Of a DNA stretch of 64,000 nucleotides, positions 43,665 to 53,700 are shown in pieces. The translations under genes and the position numbers were made by a program. This DNA comes from an uncultured Planctomycetota bacterium (GTDB taxonomy: Bacteria > Planctomycetota > Phycisphaerae > SM23-33). Every line of letters begins with the position of its first letter. Position 1 is the first letter of the stretch. Where the stretch lies: contig CAITIS010000020.1 of assembly GCA_903892515.1 (NCBI GenBank), positions 34,816 through 98,815 of the forward strand, given 5' to 3'. The notes below the pieces were generated by a model. The model was not told where the DNA came from, did not search any database, and worked only from the letters and a program-made list of their open reading frames with translations.

Positions 43665-46400
43665 TTAGCTCACCGCCGGCGCGGCGAACGCGTACGTTCC
43701 GGCCGCCACTTCGTACACCGCCACGTTGTCTTCGTACTTCACGAACTTCACGCCCTCGGCGGCCTTGGCCGGCTTGCCTGACTCGGTCACCTTGGCGGCA
43801 TCTTTGGTCGGCACGCGCACGGTCGCGGTGGTATTGGCCGGCACGATGACATCCAGGTGGAACGTCTGGCCCTCGATCTTCCAGGCCGACGACAGCAGGC
43901 CGTACAGCGTTTGCAGCGTGGCCTTGGCGTGAGTGATCGCGCCGTCCGCCGGCGGCTGGGGCTTGATGAGGCTGTGCTTGTACGCCGGGCTTGCCGGGTC
44001 GAGGTCCAGGCCAGCCAGCGTGTTGTACATCCAGTGGCCAATGGCGCCGTACGCGTAGTGGTTGTACGAATTCATGCCCGGGTCCTGCGGGCCCTTCTCC
44101 TTCGTCCAGCCATCCCAGCGTTCCCAGATCGTCGTGGCCCCTTGCGTGACGGGGTACAGCCAACTTGGGCACGTCTCCTGGAGCAAGAGCTTATACGCCA
44201 CGTCCAGCCGGCCGCCGGCGGTCAGCACGTGGTTTAAGTACGGCGTGCCCACAAAGCCCGTGGACAGGTGGTTGTCGTACTGCTGGATGCTGTCCACCAG
44301 GTGCTGCACCGCCACCGGCCGAAGCTCCGCCGGCAGCAGGTCAAAGTGCAAGGCCAGCACGTAGCCCGTCTGCGTGTGGGCGTGAACGAAGCCAGAGGCC
44401 GTGATGTAGCGTTTGATGAATGCGGCACGGACCTTCTCGGCCAGGTCGGCGTACTTGGCCTCGTCTTCCTGCTTGCCCAGCACCTTGGCAATGTTCGACA
44501 TCAGCTGCATGGCGTGGGCGAAGAACGCCGTCGAGATCACGTCCTTGGGCGTTCGTCCCGTGTAATTGTTGCTCTTGATGTCGGAGTCCTGCGCCAGCCA
44601 ATCGCCGTAGCCATCCCAGCCTTTGCCAACATGCGAACCGCGCGTAAAGTCCACCGACGTGTCCTGCAAGAATTTCGCAAAGCGCTCGAACGTGGCGTAG
44701 TGCTGGCTGAGAATTCGCGTGTCGCCATAGGTTTGGTAGATAGTCCACGGGCAAATCAAGGCTGCGTCCGCCCACGCCGGCCCCGAGTCGGTGCTGGCGC
44801 TGGGTATGCTGGGCAACACGCTGGGGATCGCCCCTGAAGCGCACTGATCGTCGCTCAGGTCGCGCGCCCACTTGGTGAAGAACCCCGCCACGTTCATATT
44901 GTGCGTGGCCGTGCGGATGAAGACCTGCGTATCGCCGGTCCAGCCCAGCCGCTCGTCGCGCTGCGGACAGTCGGTGGGAGCTTCCAGAAAGTTGCCGCGC
45001 TGGCCCCACTGAATGTTGCTCTGAAGCTGGTTCACGAGCGGATGCGAGCACTCGAACGTGCCGGTCATCGGCATATCCGTATGCAGCACGATGCCCGTCA
45101 CGGTGTCATCAGCGGCCTCGCAGCCCTCGGGCATCCTGGCGATCTCCACGTACCGAAAGCCGTGGAAGGTGAAGCGCGGCTCGTAGATCTCGGGCTTCTC
45201 CGCCGTCGAGCCCTTGAGCGTGTAATAGTCGGTGCACTTGGCCGAGCGCAGATTGGTCACATAGATCGTGCCATCGGCGTTGAGTATCTCGGCGTGGCGA
45301 AGAGTGACCGTCGCGCCGGCGGGGCCGTAAACCTTCAGACGCACCCGCCCTACCATGTTCTGCTGCATGTCCCAGATGCGCGTCCGTGGGCCAGTCAGGT
45401 ATCGCCCGCTGGACTTGCCGGTCAACGTGGCGGCGAGTTCCTGCGTGCGCCGGACCGGCGGACCGGCCGGGGCCACCAGGGCACTCTTCGGCGCCGCCAA
45501 GACTTCCGCGCCGTCCCATGCAGACTCGTCGCACTGCCCCTGGCACCAGTCGGGCACTTCCAGGCGGGCGTCATAGGACTCGCCCTGGAGCAGGTCGGAA
45601 GCCACGATGGGGCCGGTGCGGGTCTTCCACGACCCGTCGGTGGCGATGGTCTGCGTCGAGCCGTCCGTGAAGGTCAGCACTAGCTGGGCCAGGAACGCCG
45701 GCCGGTCGCCGCACACCTGGCGACCTTCCCACGCCACCTGGCCACAATACCAGCCATCACCCAGCATGGCGCCGATAGCGTTGGCGCCCGGCCGGAGCAT
45801 ATCCGTGACGTCATATGTATGGTACTGCACGCGATTGCGATAGCTCGTCCAGCCAGGCGTAAACACGTCGTTGAGGACACGCTGGCCATTGATGTAGGCC
45901 TCGTACAATCCCAGCGCCGTGGCGTATAGCCGAGCCGACGCAACGGGCTTGGCGAGAGTAAAGCCCTTTCGCAGCAGCGGCGGCGGCACCGGCGCAAACC
46001 GCGAGCCGACAAGCTTCGAACCGATCCACTGCCCTGCCCAGTCTGAAGGCTTCAGCAGGCCCATCTCCCAGAACGCCGCCGGGGCGAACGGCGTCGGCTG
46101 GCCATCCTTATCCCAGGCCCGCACGGTCCAGTAGCAGCGCTGGCCCGAGCGCAAGGCCTTGCTCGCCGCCGGCACATACGCCACGTGCAGGCACTGATCT
46201 GAAGTGACCTTGCCAGAATTCCAGATATCGGCCCCCTTCTCGGTCAACTCGTCCGGCGAAGAAGCCACAAGGATCTGATACGCCATCTGAGCGGCGCCGC
46301 GGCGGGCGTCGGAAAGCTGCCACGACAGCCGGGGCTCGGCAACGTCGATGCCAATGGGATTGGCGGAATACTCACAAACCAGATTAGTACAGGTGGGCAT
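43665..46400 (-). CDS. Alpha-L-rhamnosidase, GH78
   Basis: 911 residues from ATG 46400 (AAAGG upstream); a longer frame to 46661 has no support. Fn3-like N-terminal domain with EPRLSWQLSD (about 22-31), rhamnosidase N domains (ARLYATALGLYEAYING, about 165-181), the concanavalin-like domain, then the (alpha/alpha)6 catalytic domain with the acid motif DCPQRDERLGWTGD (about 480-493), and a C-terminal beta-domain. No signal peptide, so rhamnosides may be hydrolysed inside the cell. Rhamnose released feeds rhaA-rhaB, which converge on this gene. Confidence 0.95.
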   Translation of the reverse strand: MPTCTNLVCEYSANPIGIDVAEPRLSWQLSDARRGAAQMAYQILVASSPDELTEKGADIWNSGKVTSDQCLHVAYVPAASKALRSGQRCYWTVRAWDKDGQPTPFAPAAFWEMGLLKPSDWAGQWIGSKLVGSRFAPVPPPLLRKGFTLAKPVASARLYATALGLYEAYINGQRVLNDVFTPGWTSYRNRVQYHTYDVTDMLRPGANAIGAMLGDGWYCGQVAWEGRQVCGDRPAFLAQLVLTFTDGSTQTIATDGSWKTRTGPIVASDLLQGESYDARLEVPDWCQGQCDESAWDGAEVLAAPKSALVAPAGPPVRRTQELAATLTGKSSGRYLTGPRTRIWDMQQNMVGRVRLKVYGPAGATVTLRHAEILNADGTIYVTNLRSAKCTDYYTLKGSTAEKPEIYEPRFTFHGFRYVEIARMPEGCEAADDTVTGIVLHTDMPMTGTFECSHPLVNQLQSNIQWGQRGNFLEAPTDCPQRDERLGWTGDTQVFIRTATHNMNVAGFFTKWARDLSDDQCASGAIPSVLPSIPSASTDSGPAWADAALICPWTIYQTYGDTRILSQHYATFERFAKFLQDTSVDFTRGSHVGKGWDGYGDWLAQDSDIKSNNYTGRTPKDVISTAFFAHAMQLMSNIAKVLGKQEDEAKYADLAEKVRAAFIKRYITASGFVHAHTQTGYVLALHFDLLPAELRPVAVQHLVDSIQQYDNHLSTGFVGTPYLNHVLTAGGRLDVAYKLLLQETCPSWLYPVTQGATTIWERWDGWTKEKGPQDPGMNSYNHYAYGAIGHWMYNTLAGLDLDPASPAYKHSLIKPQPPADGAITHAKATLQTLYGLLSSAWKIEGQTFHLDVIVPANTTATVRVPTKDAAKVTESGKPAKAAEGVKFVKYEDNVAVYEVAAGTYAFAAPAVS

Positions 46401-47114
46401 AGCGACCTTTCGTTGTTTGGCCGATCCAGCCGCCGCACACGTTGCCCCAAGGGAACGCGCTTCGTCTGGGGATCCACTGTCAATGCAACCGCGTCCGACC
46501 GACGGACCGCTCACGGCGGCAATTATGCGCTGCCGGCCCGGCCAGCACCAGAGCCAAGCCCGCCAAGCCCCCACACCATAGTACGCGTCGGGCGCGGGCC
46601 GCCGGATAGTCCAACGCCTCATCGTACTCCAGCCGTCGCGTCGGCAACGTGTCGCCAGCAAGATATGAAAGTAGCAAATCTTCGCTTCATTAGCGGAGTT
46701 TCAGAGGGGGCGAAAGCGGATTGAGGCAAGCCTCCATTACGTAAAAGCCACGTGGTGTTCTAAGGGAAACCTGATGGGCCACATAGGGTTTTGCCCCAGA
46801 TGAGAAGTAGGAACGGTTGCGGATGAACGCCCGCCACCCGTTGGCTAGGATGGCTCGTATGCATCACATTTGCGGCAATCTGACCAAAGACAGGCAAGTT
46901 AGCGCGGTACCAGCGAGCATGGCCTCGGGCCTGTTTGCCAAGAACATCTCGCAACACTTCGTCTCGCTTACGACCACATGAAAAACACGTGCCGAGCAAC
47001 ATCGGCTAACACGTAGACAGAACATTAAGGAGCTGTTCGATGCAAAGATCTCGGGAGCAATGTCACAAAGGGAAAGAGAATCCTCTAGGGTCGCTTATTG
47101 AAAGGAGGCCGGCT
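46401..47114. other. Gap upstream of the multicopper oxidase
   Basis: No supported gene. An 80-codon minus-strand frame (46760-47002; RKRDEVLRDVLGKQARGHAR) has a Lys/Arg/Gly-rich, protein-like start but no ribosome site or family match; it could be a gene remnant. TTAAGGAG lies eight bases before an in-frame ATG at 47040, and AAAGGAGG lies before ATG 47115. Confidence 0.4.
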
Positions 47115-50100
47115 ATGTCCCGCCTACGTTTCTTGTGGATGGCTGTTCCGTTCGTGGCCATCGTGGCTTTGACAGTTGGAGCCCAACAGGCGCAAGCGCA
47201 AGCGGGAACAAACCCGCTGTACCCGCCTGGCATTGGCTTCAACCCCGCCGTTGATTACACCGCCGGGAATTTTGCGTACAGCCCGAACATCAGAAAGTTC
47301 GTCGACTCATTGCCGGGCCTGAATGCGGCCAACAAGAACAACCTGGGCCAGTACATTCCCGTGGCCATTCCCGATACCACGACGTATCCGGGTTGCGAGT
47401 ATTACGTGCTGGCAGCGCGACAGTTTTCCAGCGGCGCCCCGCCCTTTGGCACGCCCTGGCGAATGAACACTGACCTGCCGGCGACCGGAACCCTGCTGCG
47501 CGGGTACTCGCAGATCAACACGACCGACGCCACGGTGGCGAACATCTCCCAGTACCTTGGACCCGCCATCATCGCCAAGGTGTACGATCCCACCAAGCCG
47601 GCCGGCGTGAATGGCAACGGCAAGCCGGTCCGCGTGCTGTTCAAGAACCTGCTGCCCACCAGCGCCACTACTGCGGGCAACTTGTTCCTGCCCTGGGACA
47701 GCACGCTTATGGGCGCGGGCATGGGCCCGACCACCGGCGTGAACTACACCCAGAATCGCGTCACCATCCCTCACCTTCACGGCGGAAGAACTCCCTGGAT
47801 CAGTGACGGCACGCCCCACCAGTGGCTCACCCCCGCCGGCGACCCCAGCCCGTACAGCAAGGGCGCGAGCGTCGTGAACGTGCCTGACATGGTCGGCACG
47901 GGCAAGTCCATCCCCACGCCGACGGCCACTGACGGCATGTCGACGCTGTACTGGACCAATGAGCAGAGCGGCCGACTGATGTTCTTCCACGATCACCTGG
48001 TGGGCGCCACACGCCTGAACGTGTACGCCGGCCTGGCCGCGCCGTACCTGCTGGTTGACCCGGTCGAAGAAGATCTGATCGCCGGCACCAACGCTACCGG
48101 CGGCAACCCGTCCGTCAAGCAGATCCTGCCCGACCAGAGCGGCATCGACAAGAGCGCTACTGGGAACCTGTATCGTTACGGCATCCCGCTGGTCATTCAG
48201 GATAAGGCCTTCGTGAACGATGCCAGCACGCCTCCGGGCCCCAACTTCCCGGCCACCTACGTGCCGACCAAGGCCACCACGGACCCGACGCAGGATCCGC
48301 TGTGGGCAACGTATGTGAAGACGACCGGCGGAAACCTGTGGTTCCCGCACGAGTACATGCCCATCGAGAATATCTTCGACCCCACGGGCAACACGCCCAA
48401 TGGCCGATGGGACTATGCCCCGTTCATGATCCCGCCCATGCCGGCGTTGAACCTGACGCTGCCCAGCCCGACATGCGTGCCCGAAGCGTTTGGTGATACG
48501 GCCATTGTTAACGGAACCGCCTTCCCGTATCTCGAACTGCCGCCTGATACGATCCGGTTCCGGATTCTGAGCGTCGGCAACGACCGAGTGCTCAACCTGC
48601 AAGTGTACAAGGCTGAACCTCTGACGGTTCGAGTTTCAACTCGCGGGTCCGGTTATACCGCCCCCACCGTCACCCTCGCCGGCGGCGGCGGCACGTACAC
48701 CTCGGCCGCGGCCATCGTCTCCACGGGTGAGATCTCTGACGTCAGCGTCACGGGATCGGAAAACTACATCTTCCCGCCGACGGTTACACTCACGGGCGGC
48801 GGCGGCACGTACACCTCGGCCCAGGCGACTCTGGCCGCCAATACCCACGGCACGATTGACAGCATCGTGGTCAGAGGCGCAACAGGGTACACCTCTGCTC
48901 CCACCGTCACGATCACCGGTGGCGGCGGCGGCGCGTACACCTCGGCCGTTGCCACGATCATTCCTCCCGGCGCTATCAAGGATGTCGTGGTCATCGGCGC
49001 GGCCGGCTACACGTCCAATCCCACAGTGGCCATCACCGATGCCGGCGCAGGCGCTGGCGCCACGGCTTTCGCGGTTGCCAACACCGAAGTCACCATGGTT
49101 CCGGCTTCCCCGAACGCGGATTATCCGAGTTGGCCTGCCGATGGCAGGGACGGCGGCGTGCCTGATCCCACCACGCAGGGTCCGCCCTGGATCCTGATCG
49201 GCAACGAGAGCGGCTTGCTGGCCCAGTGCGCCGTGCTGCCGCAGCAACCGATTGGCTTCGAGTACAACCGGCAGAGCATTCCCCTGGCCGGCATAACTGA
49301 CAAGGCGTTGCTCATGCTGCCAGCCATGCGTGCCGACGTCCTGCTTGACCTTCGCGGGTACAAGGACGGCGACGTGCTCATCGTGTACAACGATGCCCCG
49401 GCCCCGGCGCCGAACTACTGGCCGATCAACGACTTCTACACCGACGATCCGGACCAGACGGGCGTGGGCGCAGCGCCGTCGACCCCGCCGGGCTTTGGCC
49501 CCAACACGCGGACGATCATGCAGATCCGCATCAAGGGCACCAAGACGACGGCCTTCAACTTCGACCTGGCCGCCCTGCAGGCGACCTTGCCGGCGGCGTT
49601 CTCCAAGTCTCAGGACAAGCCGCTGGTGCCGCAGCTGGCATACAACGACGCGTACCCGGGCTTTGCGACCAGCAACATCTACATGCAGAGCATTGACTCG
49701 ACGTTGAACATCACCGGCAAGCCCGGGCCCGTCACCTGGATCAAGACCACGGCCCCCGGCAATAACTACACCACGGCGCCGCAGGTCGTGATCGTCGGCG
49801 GCGGCGGCACTGGCGCCGCAGGCACCGCAGCGTTGAACCCCTGCGGCATGATCAGCCTGCTGACGGCGGGCACAGGGTACACCTCGGCCCCCACCGTTAC
49901 GATCGGCGCTCCTGGCGCCGGCGGCGTGCAGTGCACGGCCACAGCCACCATATCAGGCGGCGGCGTTAGCGCCATCAACATCGTGGAGCCCGGTTCCAAC
50001 TACAGCACCACGGTAGCCCCCACCGTCACGCTCGCCGGCGGCGGCGGCACCGGCGCCACAGCTTCGGCGCTGGTGGCAACGGCCAACACAGTTGGTTCTA

Positions 50101-51389
50101 TCAAGCTCACCAGCGGCGGCTCGGGTTACACCCATCAGCCAATGGTGTACCTGGTCGATCAGCCCGGCATCGCGGGCGTAGGAGCCAGCGCAGTTGCCTT
50201 GATCACGGGCGCAGTGCCGATGACGTCCAAGAACATCACCGAAGGTTTCGATCCTGACTATGGGCGAATGGACATCCGCATGGGCTCGACGCCCAACCCA
50301 CTCACGCCCAGCGTTGGCGCTGGCTTGGTTCTGGGCTTGGCGAGATACATCGACCCGCCGACGGAAATCCTGAATGATGGTGAGACCACGCTCTGGCGGA
50401 TCACTCACCTGGGCGTGGACTCGCACGCACTGCACTTCCACCTCTTTGACGTGCAGGTAATCAACCGCGTGGACTGGACCAACGTCGTCAAGCCGCCCTA
50501 TCCCGAGGAGATAGGCTGGAGAGACACCATCCGGACCAACCCGTTGGAAGACATCTGCGTGGCGTTCAAGCCTCACTCGATGACGGTTCCGTTCGTCGTT
50601 CCCAACAGCAACCGGCTGCTGGACCCCTCGACGCCGGCGAATTCGACCATCAACTTCCTGCCAGTGGCCCCACCGGCGGGCGTGGCGGCCGTCGCCCAGG
50701 TGGCCAACGTGATGACCAACTTCGGCTGGGAGTACGTCTTCCACTGCCACATGCTGGGACACGAAGACAACGACTTCATGCGGCCGATGGTCCTCAATGT
50801 CGTGCCGCCTCCGGCGCCGACTGGTCTGACGGCCTCAACCGGCGCCAGCACCACCACCGCCAAGGTGACACTAAGCTGGACCAATCCCGTTACGACCGTA
50901 CAGATCAATGGCGTGACGATCCAGCGGGCCACCAACACCGGCTTCACCACCGGCTTGACCACCTTCACCGCGGTGGCCGGTACGACGGTGTACACCGACA
51001 CGACCCCGGCCTGGAACACCAGGTACTACTACCGAGTCGCCTTGACCAACGCGGCCGGCAACTCGGCGTGGTCGAATGTCGTCAACCTCACGACGCCCAA
51101 GGGCGCCGTGCCACTGGCACCGACGAACCTGGCGGCCGGCACGCTGACTACAAGGTCAGTAGTGTTGACCTGGACGATCAACGGCGCCAACACGGGCGTG
51201 GTCATTCAGCGGGCAGCCAACGCAGCCTTCACCGGTACGATCACCACGACCACGGTCAACACCGCGAACCTGGCGACTCGTACCATGACCGGCCTGAGGA
51301 CCAAGACGACGTACTACTACCGCGTGATGGAAAAGAACGCCAACGGCAACAGTGCCGCGAGCAACGTTCTGACCGTGACCACGCCGTAG
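47115..51389 (+). CDS. Giant multicopper oxidase with beta-repeat insertions and two FN3 domains
   Basis: 1424 residues from ATG 47115 (AAAGGAGG upstream), with a signal peptide ending near AQAQA. Copper ligands are in HLHGG (His220), FHDH (His292), HALHFHLFDV (His1104) and FHCHMLGHEDNDFM (His1210 with Cys and Met), so all sites for a type 1 and trinuclear centre seem present. Between them are two blocks of GYTSAPTVTITGGGG-type repeats, residues about 509-659 and 874-1032, inserted in the cupredoxin part. Two FN3 domains end the protein (about 1233-1330, 1331-1424). The gene is 2-3 times the normal length. Probably oxidises phenols or metals outside the cell. Confidence 0.88.
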   Translation: MSRLRFLWMAVPFVAIVALTVGAQQAQAQAGTNPLYPPGIGFNPAVDYTAGNFAYSPNIRKFVDSLPGLNAANKNNLGQYIPVAIPDTTTYPGCEYYVLAARQFSSGAPPFGTPWRMNTDLPATGTLLRGYSQINTTDATVANISQYLGPAIIAKVYDPTKPAGVNGNGKPVRVLFKNLLPTSATTAGNLFLPWDSTLMGAGMGPTTGVNYTQNRVTIPHLHGGRTPWISDGTPHQWLTPAGDPSPYSKGASVVNVPDMVGTGKSIPTPTATDGMSTLYWTNEQSGRLMFFHDHLVGATRLNVYAGLAAPYLLVDPVEEDLIAGTNATGGNPSVKQILPDQSGIDKSATGNLYRYGIPLVIQDKAFVNDASTPPGPNFPATYVPTKATTDPTQDPLWATYVKTTGGNLWFPHEYMPIENIFDPTGNTPNGRWDYAPFMIPPMPALNLTLPSPTCVPEAFGDTAIVNGTAFPYLELPPDTIRFRILSVGNDRVLNLQVYKAEPLTVRVSTRGSGYTAPTVTLAGGGGTYTSAAAIVSTGEISDVSVTGSENYIFPPTVTLTGGGGTYTSAQATLAANTHGTIDSIVVRGATGYTSAPTVTITGGGGGAYTSAVATIIPPGAIKDVVVIGAAGYTSNPTVAITDAGAGAGATAFAVANTEVTMVPASPNADYPSWPADGRDGGVPDPTTQGPPWILIGNESGLLAQCAVLPQQPIGFEYNRQSIPLAGITDKALLMLPAMRADVLLDLRGYKDGDVLIVYNDAPAPAPNYWPINDFYTDDPDQTGVGAAPSTPPGFGPNTRTIMQIRIKGTKTTAFNFDLAALQATLPAAFSKSQDKPLVPQLAYNDAYPGFATSNIYMQSIDSTLNITGKPGPVTWIKTTAPGNNYTTAPQVVIVGGGGTGAAGTAALNPCGMISLLTAGTGYTSAPTVTIGAPGAGGVQCTATATISGGGVSAINIVEPGSNYSTTVAPTVTLAGGGGTGATASALVATANTVGSIKLTSGGSGYTHQPMVYLVDQPGIAGVGASAVALITGAVPMTSKNITEGFDPDYGRMDIRMGSTPNPLTPSVGAGLVLGLARYIDPPTEILNDGETTLWRITHLGVDSHALHFHLFDVQVINRVDWTNVVKPPYPEEIGWRDTIRTNPLEDICVAFKPHSMTVPFVVPNSNRLLDPSTPANSTINFLPVAPPAGVAAVAQVANVMTNFGWEYVFHCHMLGHEDNDFMRPMVLNVVPPPAPTGLTASTGASTTTAKVTLSWTNPVTTVQINGVTIQRATNTGFTTGLTTFTAVAGTTVYTDTTPAWNTRYYYRVALTNAAGNSAWSNVVNLTTPKGAVPLAPTNLAAGTLTTRSVVLTWTINGANTGVVIQRAANAAFTGTITTTTVNTANLATRTMTGLRTKTTYYYRVMEKNANGNSAASNVLTVTTP

Positions 51390-51412
51390 TTGAACGTGCA
51401 ACCGTAGTTTCC

Positions 51413-51449
51413 GGGGAGAGCGGCGAGAAATCGTCGCTCTCCCCTTTTT
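51413..51449 (+). terminator. Terminator after multicopper oxidase
   Basis: GGGGAGAGCGGCGA pairs with TCGTCGCTCTCCCC (51431-51444; one G-T pair), loop GAAA, then TTTTT. Confidence 0.92.
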
Positions 51450-51465
51450 GTTGAAAGCGCGTGCC

Positions 51466-51471
51466 TATAAT
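51466..51471 (+). promoter_or_regulatory. Candidate -10 box of FKBP lipoprotein gene
   Basis: Perfect TATAAT 37 bases before the ATG; the -35 region overlaps the preceding terminator and has no clear hexamer. Confidence 0.45.
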
Positions 51472-51508
51472 GGGTAGTGTTTTGGAGCTACCTACCTAAG
51501 GAGAAATC

Positions 51509-52354
51509 ATGCAACGTCAGTGGAGAACAGGGTTAGTGTCAATTGTTGCAGGTGGACTGGTGCTCGCTGCGGCCGGGTGTTCCACCGCGGCCGCGCCGGC
51601 CAAGATGTCCGCTCAACCCGCTGCCGCAGCCGCACCCAGCAGCACCCAGCCGGCCGGGCTGGATTTGGCCAGCACCCAGCCGGCGAGCAGCCAGCCGACC
51701 ATCCTGAAGATTCCCGTCAACAAAGTCAGTTACAGCTACGGAGTCCAACTGGGGCGTGGCTTCAAGAAGCAGGGCATTGAACTGAACCCCGAGGCCGTCG
51801 CCTTGGGCATGAAAGACGCAATGGAGGGCAACACGCCTTTCATCACCGAGGATCAGATCCGCGAGGCCATTACCGCCCTTCAGACCGACGTCAAGCTCAA
51901 GCAACGCTCCAGAAACATGAAAGTCGAGGCCGTGGAGAACAAGCGCGAGAGCGACGCCTTCATGGCCCAGAACAAGACCAAGGAAGGCGTCATCACGCTG
52001 CCCAGCGGCCTGCAGTACAAGGTTCTCAAGACAGGCAGCGGGCCACACCCCACCGATAGCGACGTGGTGGAATGCTACTACCGCGGCACGCTCATCGACG
52101 GAACCGAATTCGACAGCACAATGAGGGTCCCTGGCACCGAAGGCGAGCCGTCCCTGGTCAAGGTTTCCGACACGATCCCCGGCTGGCGCGAAGCCTTGCC
52201 GCTGATGTCTGTCGGCTCGAAGTGGCAGTTGTTCGTCCCGCCGGACCTGGGCTATTCAGGCCGGGGCAGCGGAAAAATCATCGGCCCCAATGAAGCACTG
52301 ATCTTTGATATCGAATTGGTGGCGGTCAAGGCCAAGATCGCCGACAAGCCGTAA
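51509..52354 (+). CDS. FKBP-type peptidyl-prolyl isomerase lipoprotein
   Basis: 281 residues. Lipobox AAGC (about 21-24), a Ala/Pro/Ser/Thr/Gln linker (about 25-66), the Mip-like helical domain (VSYSYGVQLGRGFKKQGIEL, about 72-150), and the FKBP domain with YYRGTLIDGTEFDST (about 190-204), IPGWREALPLMSVGSKW and FVPPDLGYSGRGSG. It probably folds exported proteins at the membrane as an FkpA/Mip-type dimer. AAGGAG precedes the ATG. Confidence 0.95.
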   Translation: MQRQWRTGLVSIVAGGLVLAAAGCSTAAAPAKMSAQPAAAAAPSSTQPAGLDLASTQPASSQPTILKIPVNKVSYSYGVQLGRGFKKQGIELNPEAVALGMKDAMEGNTPFITEDQIREAITALQTDVKLKQRSRNMKVEAVENKRESDAFMAQNKTKEGVITLPSGLQYKVLKTGSGPHPTDSDVVECYYRGTLIDGTEFDSTMRVPGTEGEPSLVKVSDTIPGWREALPLMSVGSKWQLFVPPDLGYSGRGSGKIIGPNEALIFDIELVAVKAKIADKP

Positions 52355-52431
52355 AGAATAGGGCAAGAGCAAGGGCGTAGGGCGTAGGATGTAGCGTACA
52401 GTGCAAAACGTAGCGAGGCAGGCCTTGAACT

Positions 52432-52485
52432 CCTCTCCCCCCGGGAGAGGGTGGCCCGAAGGACTGGGTGAGGGCAGGGCGAGGG
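52432..52485. repeat. CTCTCCCCCCGGGAGAG dispersed repeat
   Basis: CTCTCCCCCCGGGAGAGGGTGGCCCGAAGG..GGGTGAGGGC is a version of a sequence seen between genes in many GC-rich bacteria. It fills part of 52355-52545; the rest (GCAAGGGCGTAGGGCGTAGG) shows simple GGGCGTA repetition. Confidence 0.7.
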
Positions 52486-52545
52486 TACGCTGATTCATCC
52501 GGCCACGCGTGACGCAGCCGTCCTGGGAGACGGGAAGGAAAAGTC

Positions 52546-53208
52546 ATGAGGCGAGTGGTTCTTACCGTGATCGTCGGTTCGTTGGCGCTTGCCACGGCCA
52601 TGTGGACGGGATGCTCCAAGAAATCGTCGGAGTCCGCCGACACTACTTCGTCCTCCACCCCGCCGCGTAAACTGGTATCGACCCCGGCGCCTCGCGCGAA
52701 CCCGCCCGCGCGAGCGCCGGAAGTTCCGGCGCTTGACGTGGCCGTGGCGCCCCAGCCCGCCACCGCCACCGCGCCCGCCCAGCCCGAAGTTGTCGCCAGC
52801 ACGCAGCCGGCCGACTGGCCCGACGATACGTTTCCATCGCCGCAGCAAGCGGCGGCACGCCGGCAGTACGGGATCACCATCATCGACATCGTGGCCCACC
52901 AGTACACGATTGACGTTCAGTTCATGGTCATGGAACCCGAAAAGGCCGGGCCGATTCTCTCGTCGCCGTCATCCCAGCGATACCTGATCGACGAAAAGAG
53001 TGGCACAAAGATGCTGCCCCCCCCCGTCGGCGGCCCCCGCTCACGCCGCGACCTGAGCCTGCGGCCAAAGGTCGGCTCCCCCATGGGCACGCGCGCCTAC
53101 TACGCCACCTTTGACAATTCCGCCGGCACGGTCAAGCCGGGCGACAAGGTCTCGCTCACAATCGATCAATGCCACATCGACGGCCTGGTGGTCCAGTCGC
53201 AACCATAG
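52546..53208 (+). CDS. Lipoprotein of unknown function
   Basis: 220 residues. Lipobox WTGC (about 20-23), a Pro/Ala/Thr-rich stretch (about 24-100), then a folded region of about 115 residues (RQYGITIIDIVAHQYTIDVQFMVMEPEK ... VSLTIDQCHIDGL). Not recognised. GGAAGG lies upstream. Shares the Pro/Ala lipoprotein style of its FKBP neighbour. Confidence 0.75.
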   Translation: MRRVVLTVIVGSLALATAMWTGCSKKSSESADTTSSSTPPRKLVSTPAPRANPPARAPEVPALDVAVAPQPATATAPAQPEVVASTQPADWPDDTFPSPQQAAARRQYGITIIDIVAHQYTIDVQFMVMEPEKAGPILSSPSSQRYLIDEKSGTKMLPPPVGGPRSRRDLSLRPKVGSPMGTRAYYATFDNSAGTVKPGDKVSLTIDQCHIDGLVVQSQP

Positions 53209-53515
53209 CGACGCCGACGGCGACACCTTCGGCCACACCTTCGGCGACACCTTCGCAAGTTTAACCACGCCCGCTCTACCATGACGCCCGCGTCGGCATC
53301 CGCCCTCGGCGGCGATTTGCCTTCGTAGCACACGCCCCGCCGCCAGCTTCCCAATCCGCGGCCACACTGCTGACCGTCGAGGACGAAGACGGCGGCGATC
53401 CTGGTCGTCGAGGGCGAAGCCGGCCGGGAGGTCCCGCTGCGCGAAGGCCGAGGATGACGCCGCAACGAGACCGATGCGGTGCGTCATCAATTCTCGCCAG
53501 GTTGCGATTACTCTG
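53209..53515. other. Gap before initiator tRNA
   Basis: Starts with three near-copies of CGACACCTTCGGC (53209-53260). The rest has no supported frame or palindrome. Confidence 0.5.
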
Positions 53516-53544
53516 TTGACACCGTTCCGGAGCAAGCGTACTAT
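53516..53544 (+). promoter_or_regulatory. Promoter of the initiator tRNA gene
   Basis: TTGACA (53516-53521), 17-base spacer, TACTAT (53539-53544); predicted start about five bases before the tRNA 5' end. Confidence 0.85.
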
Positions 53545-53555
53545 TCTGTCGTGAT

Positions 53556-53629
<74 letters not shown>

Positions 53630-53700
53630 GTTGTAAGGTTGGCTGACGACGCGAGTTGCGTCGACCGTCGGAAACGACGGAGCGGCCGTAACCCGAAGGA

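Noticed and set aside
46760..47002. Minus-strand 80-codon frame before the multicopper oxidase
   Set aside because: Protein-like in places but without ribosome site, family or conserved motif; kept only as a possible remnant in the gap note.
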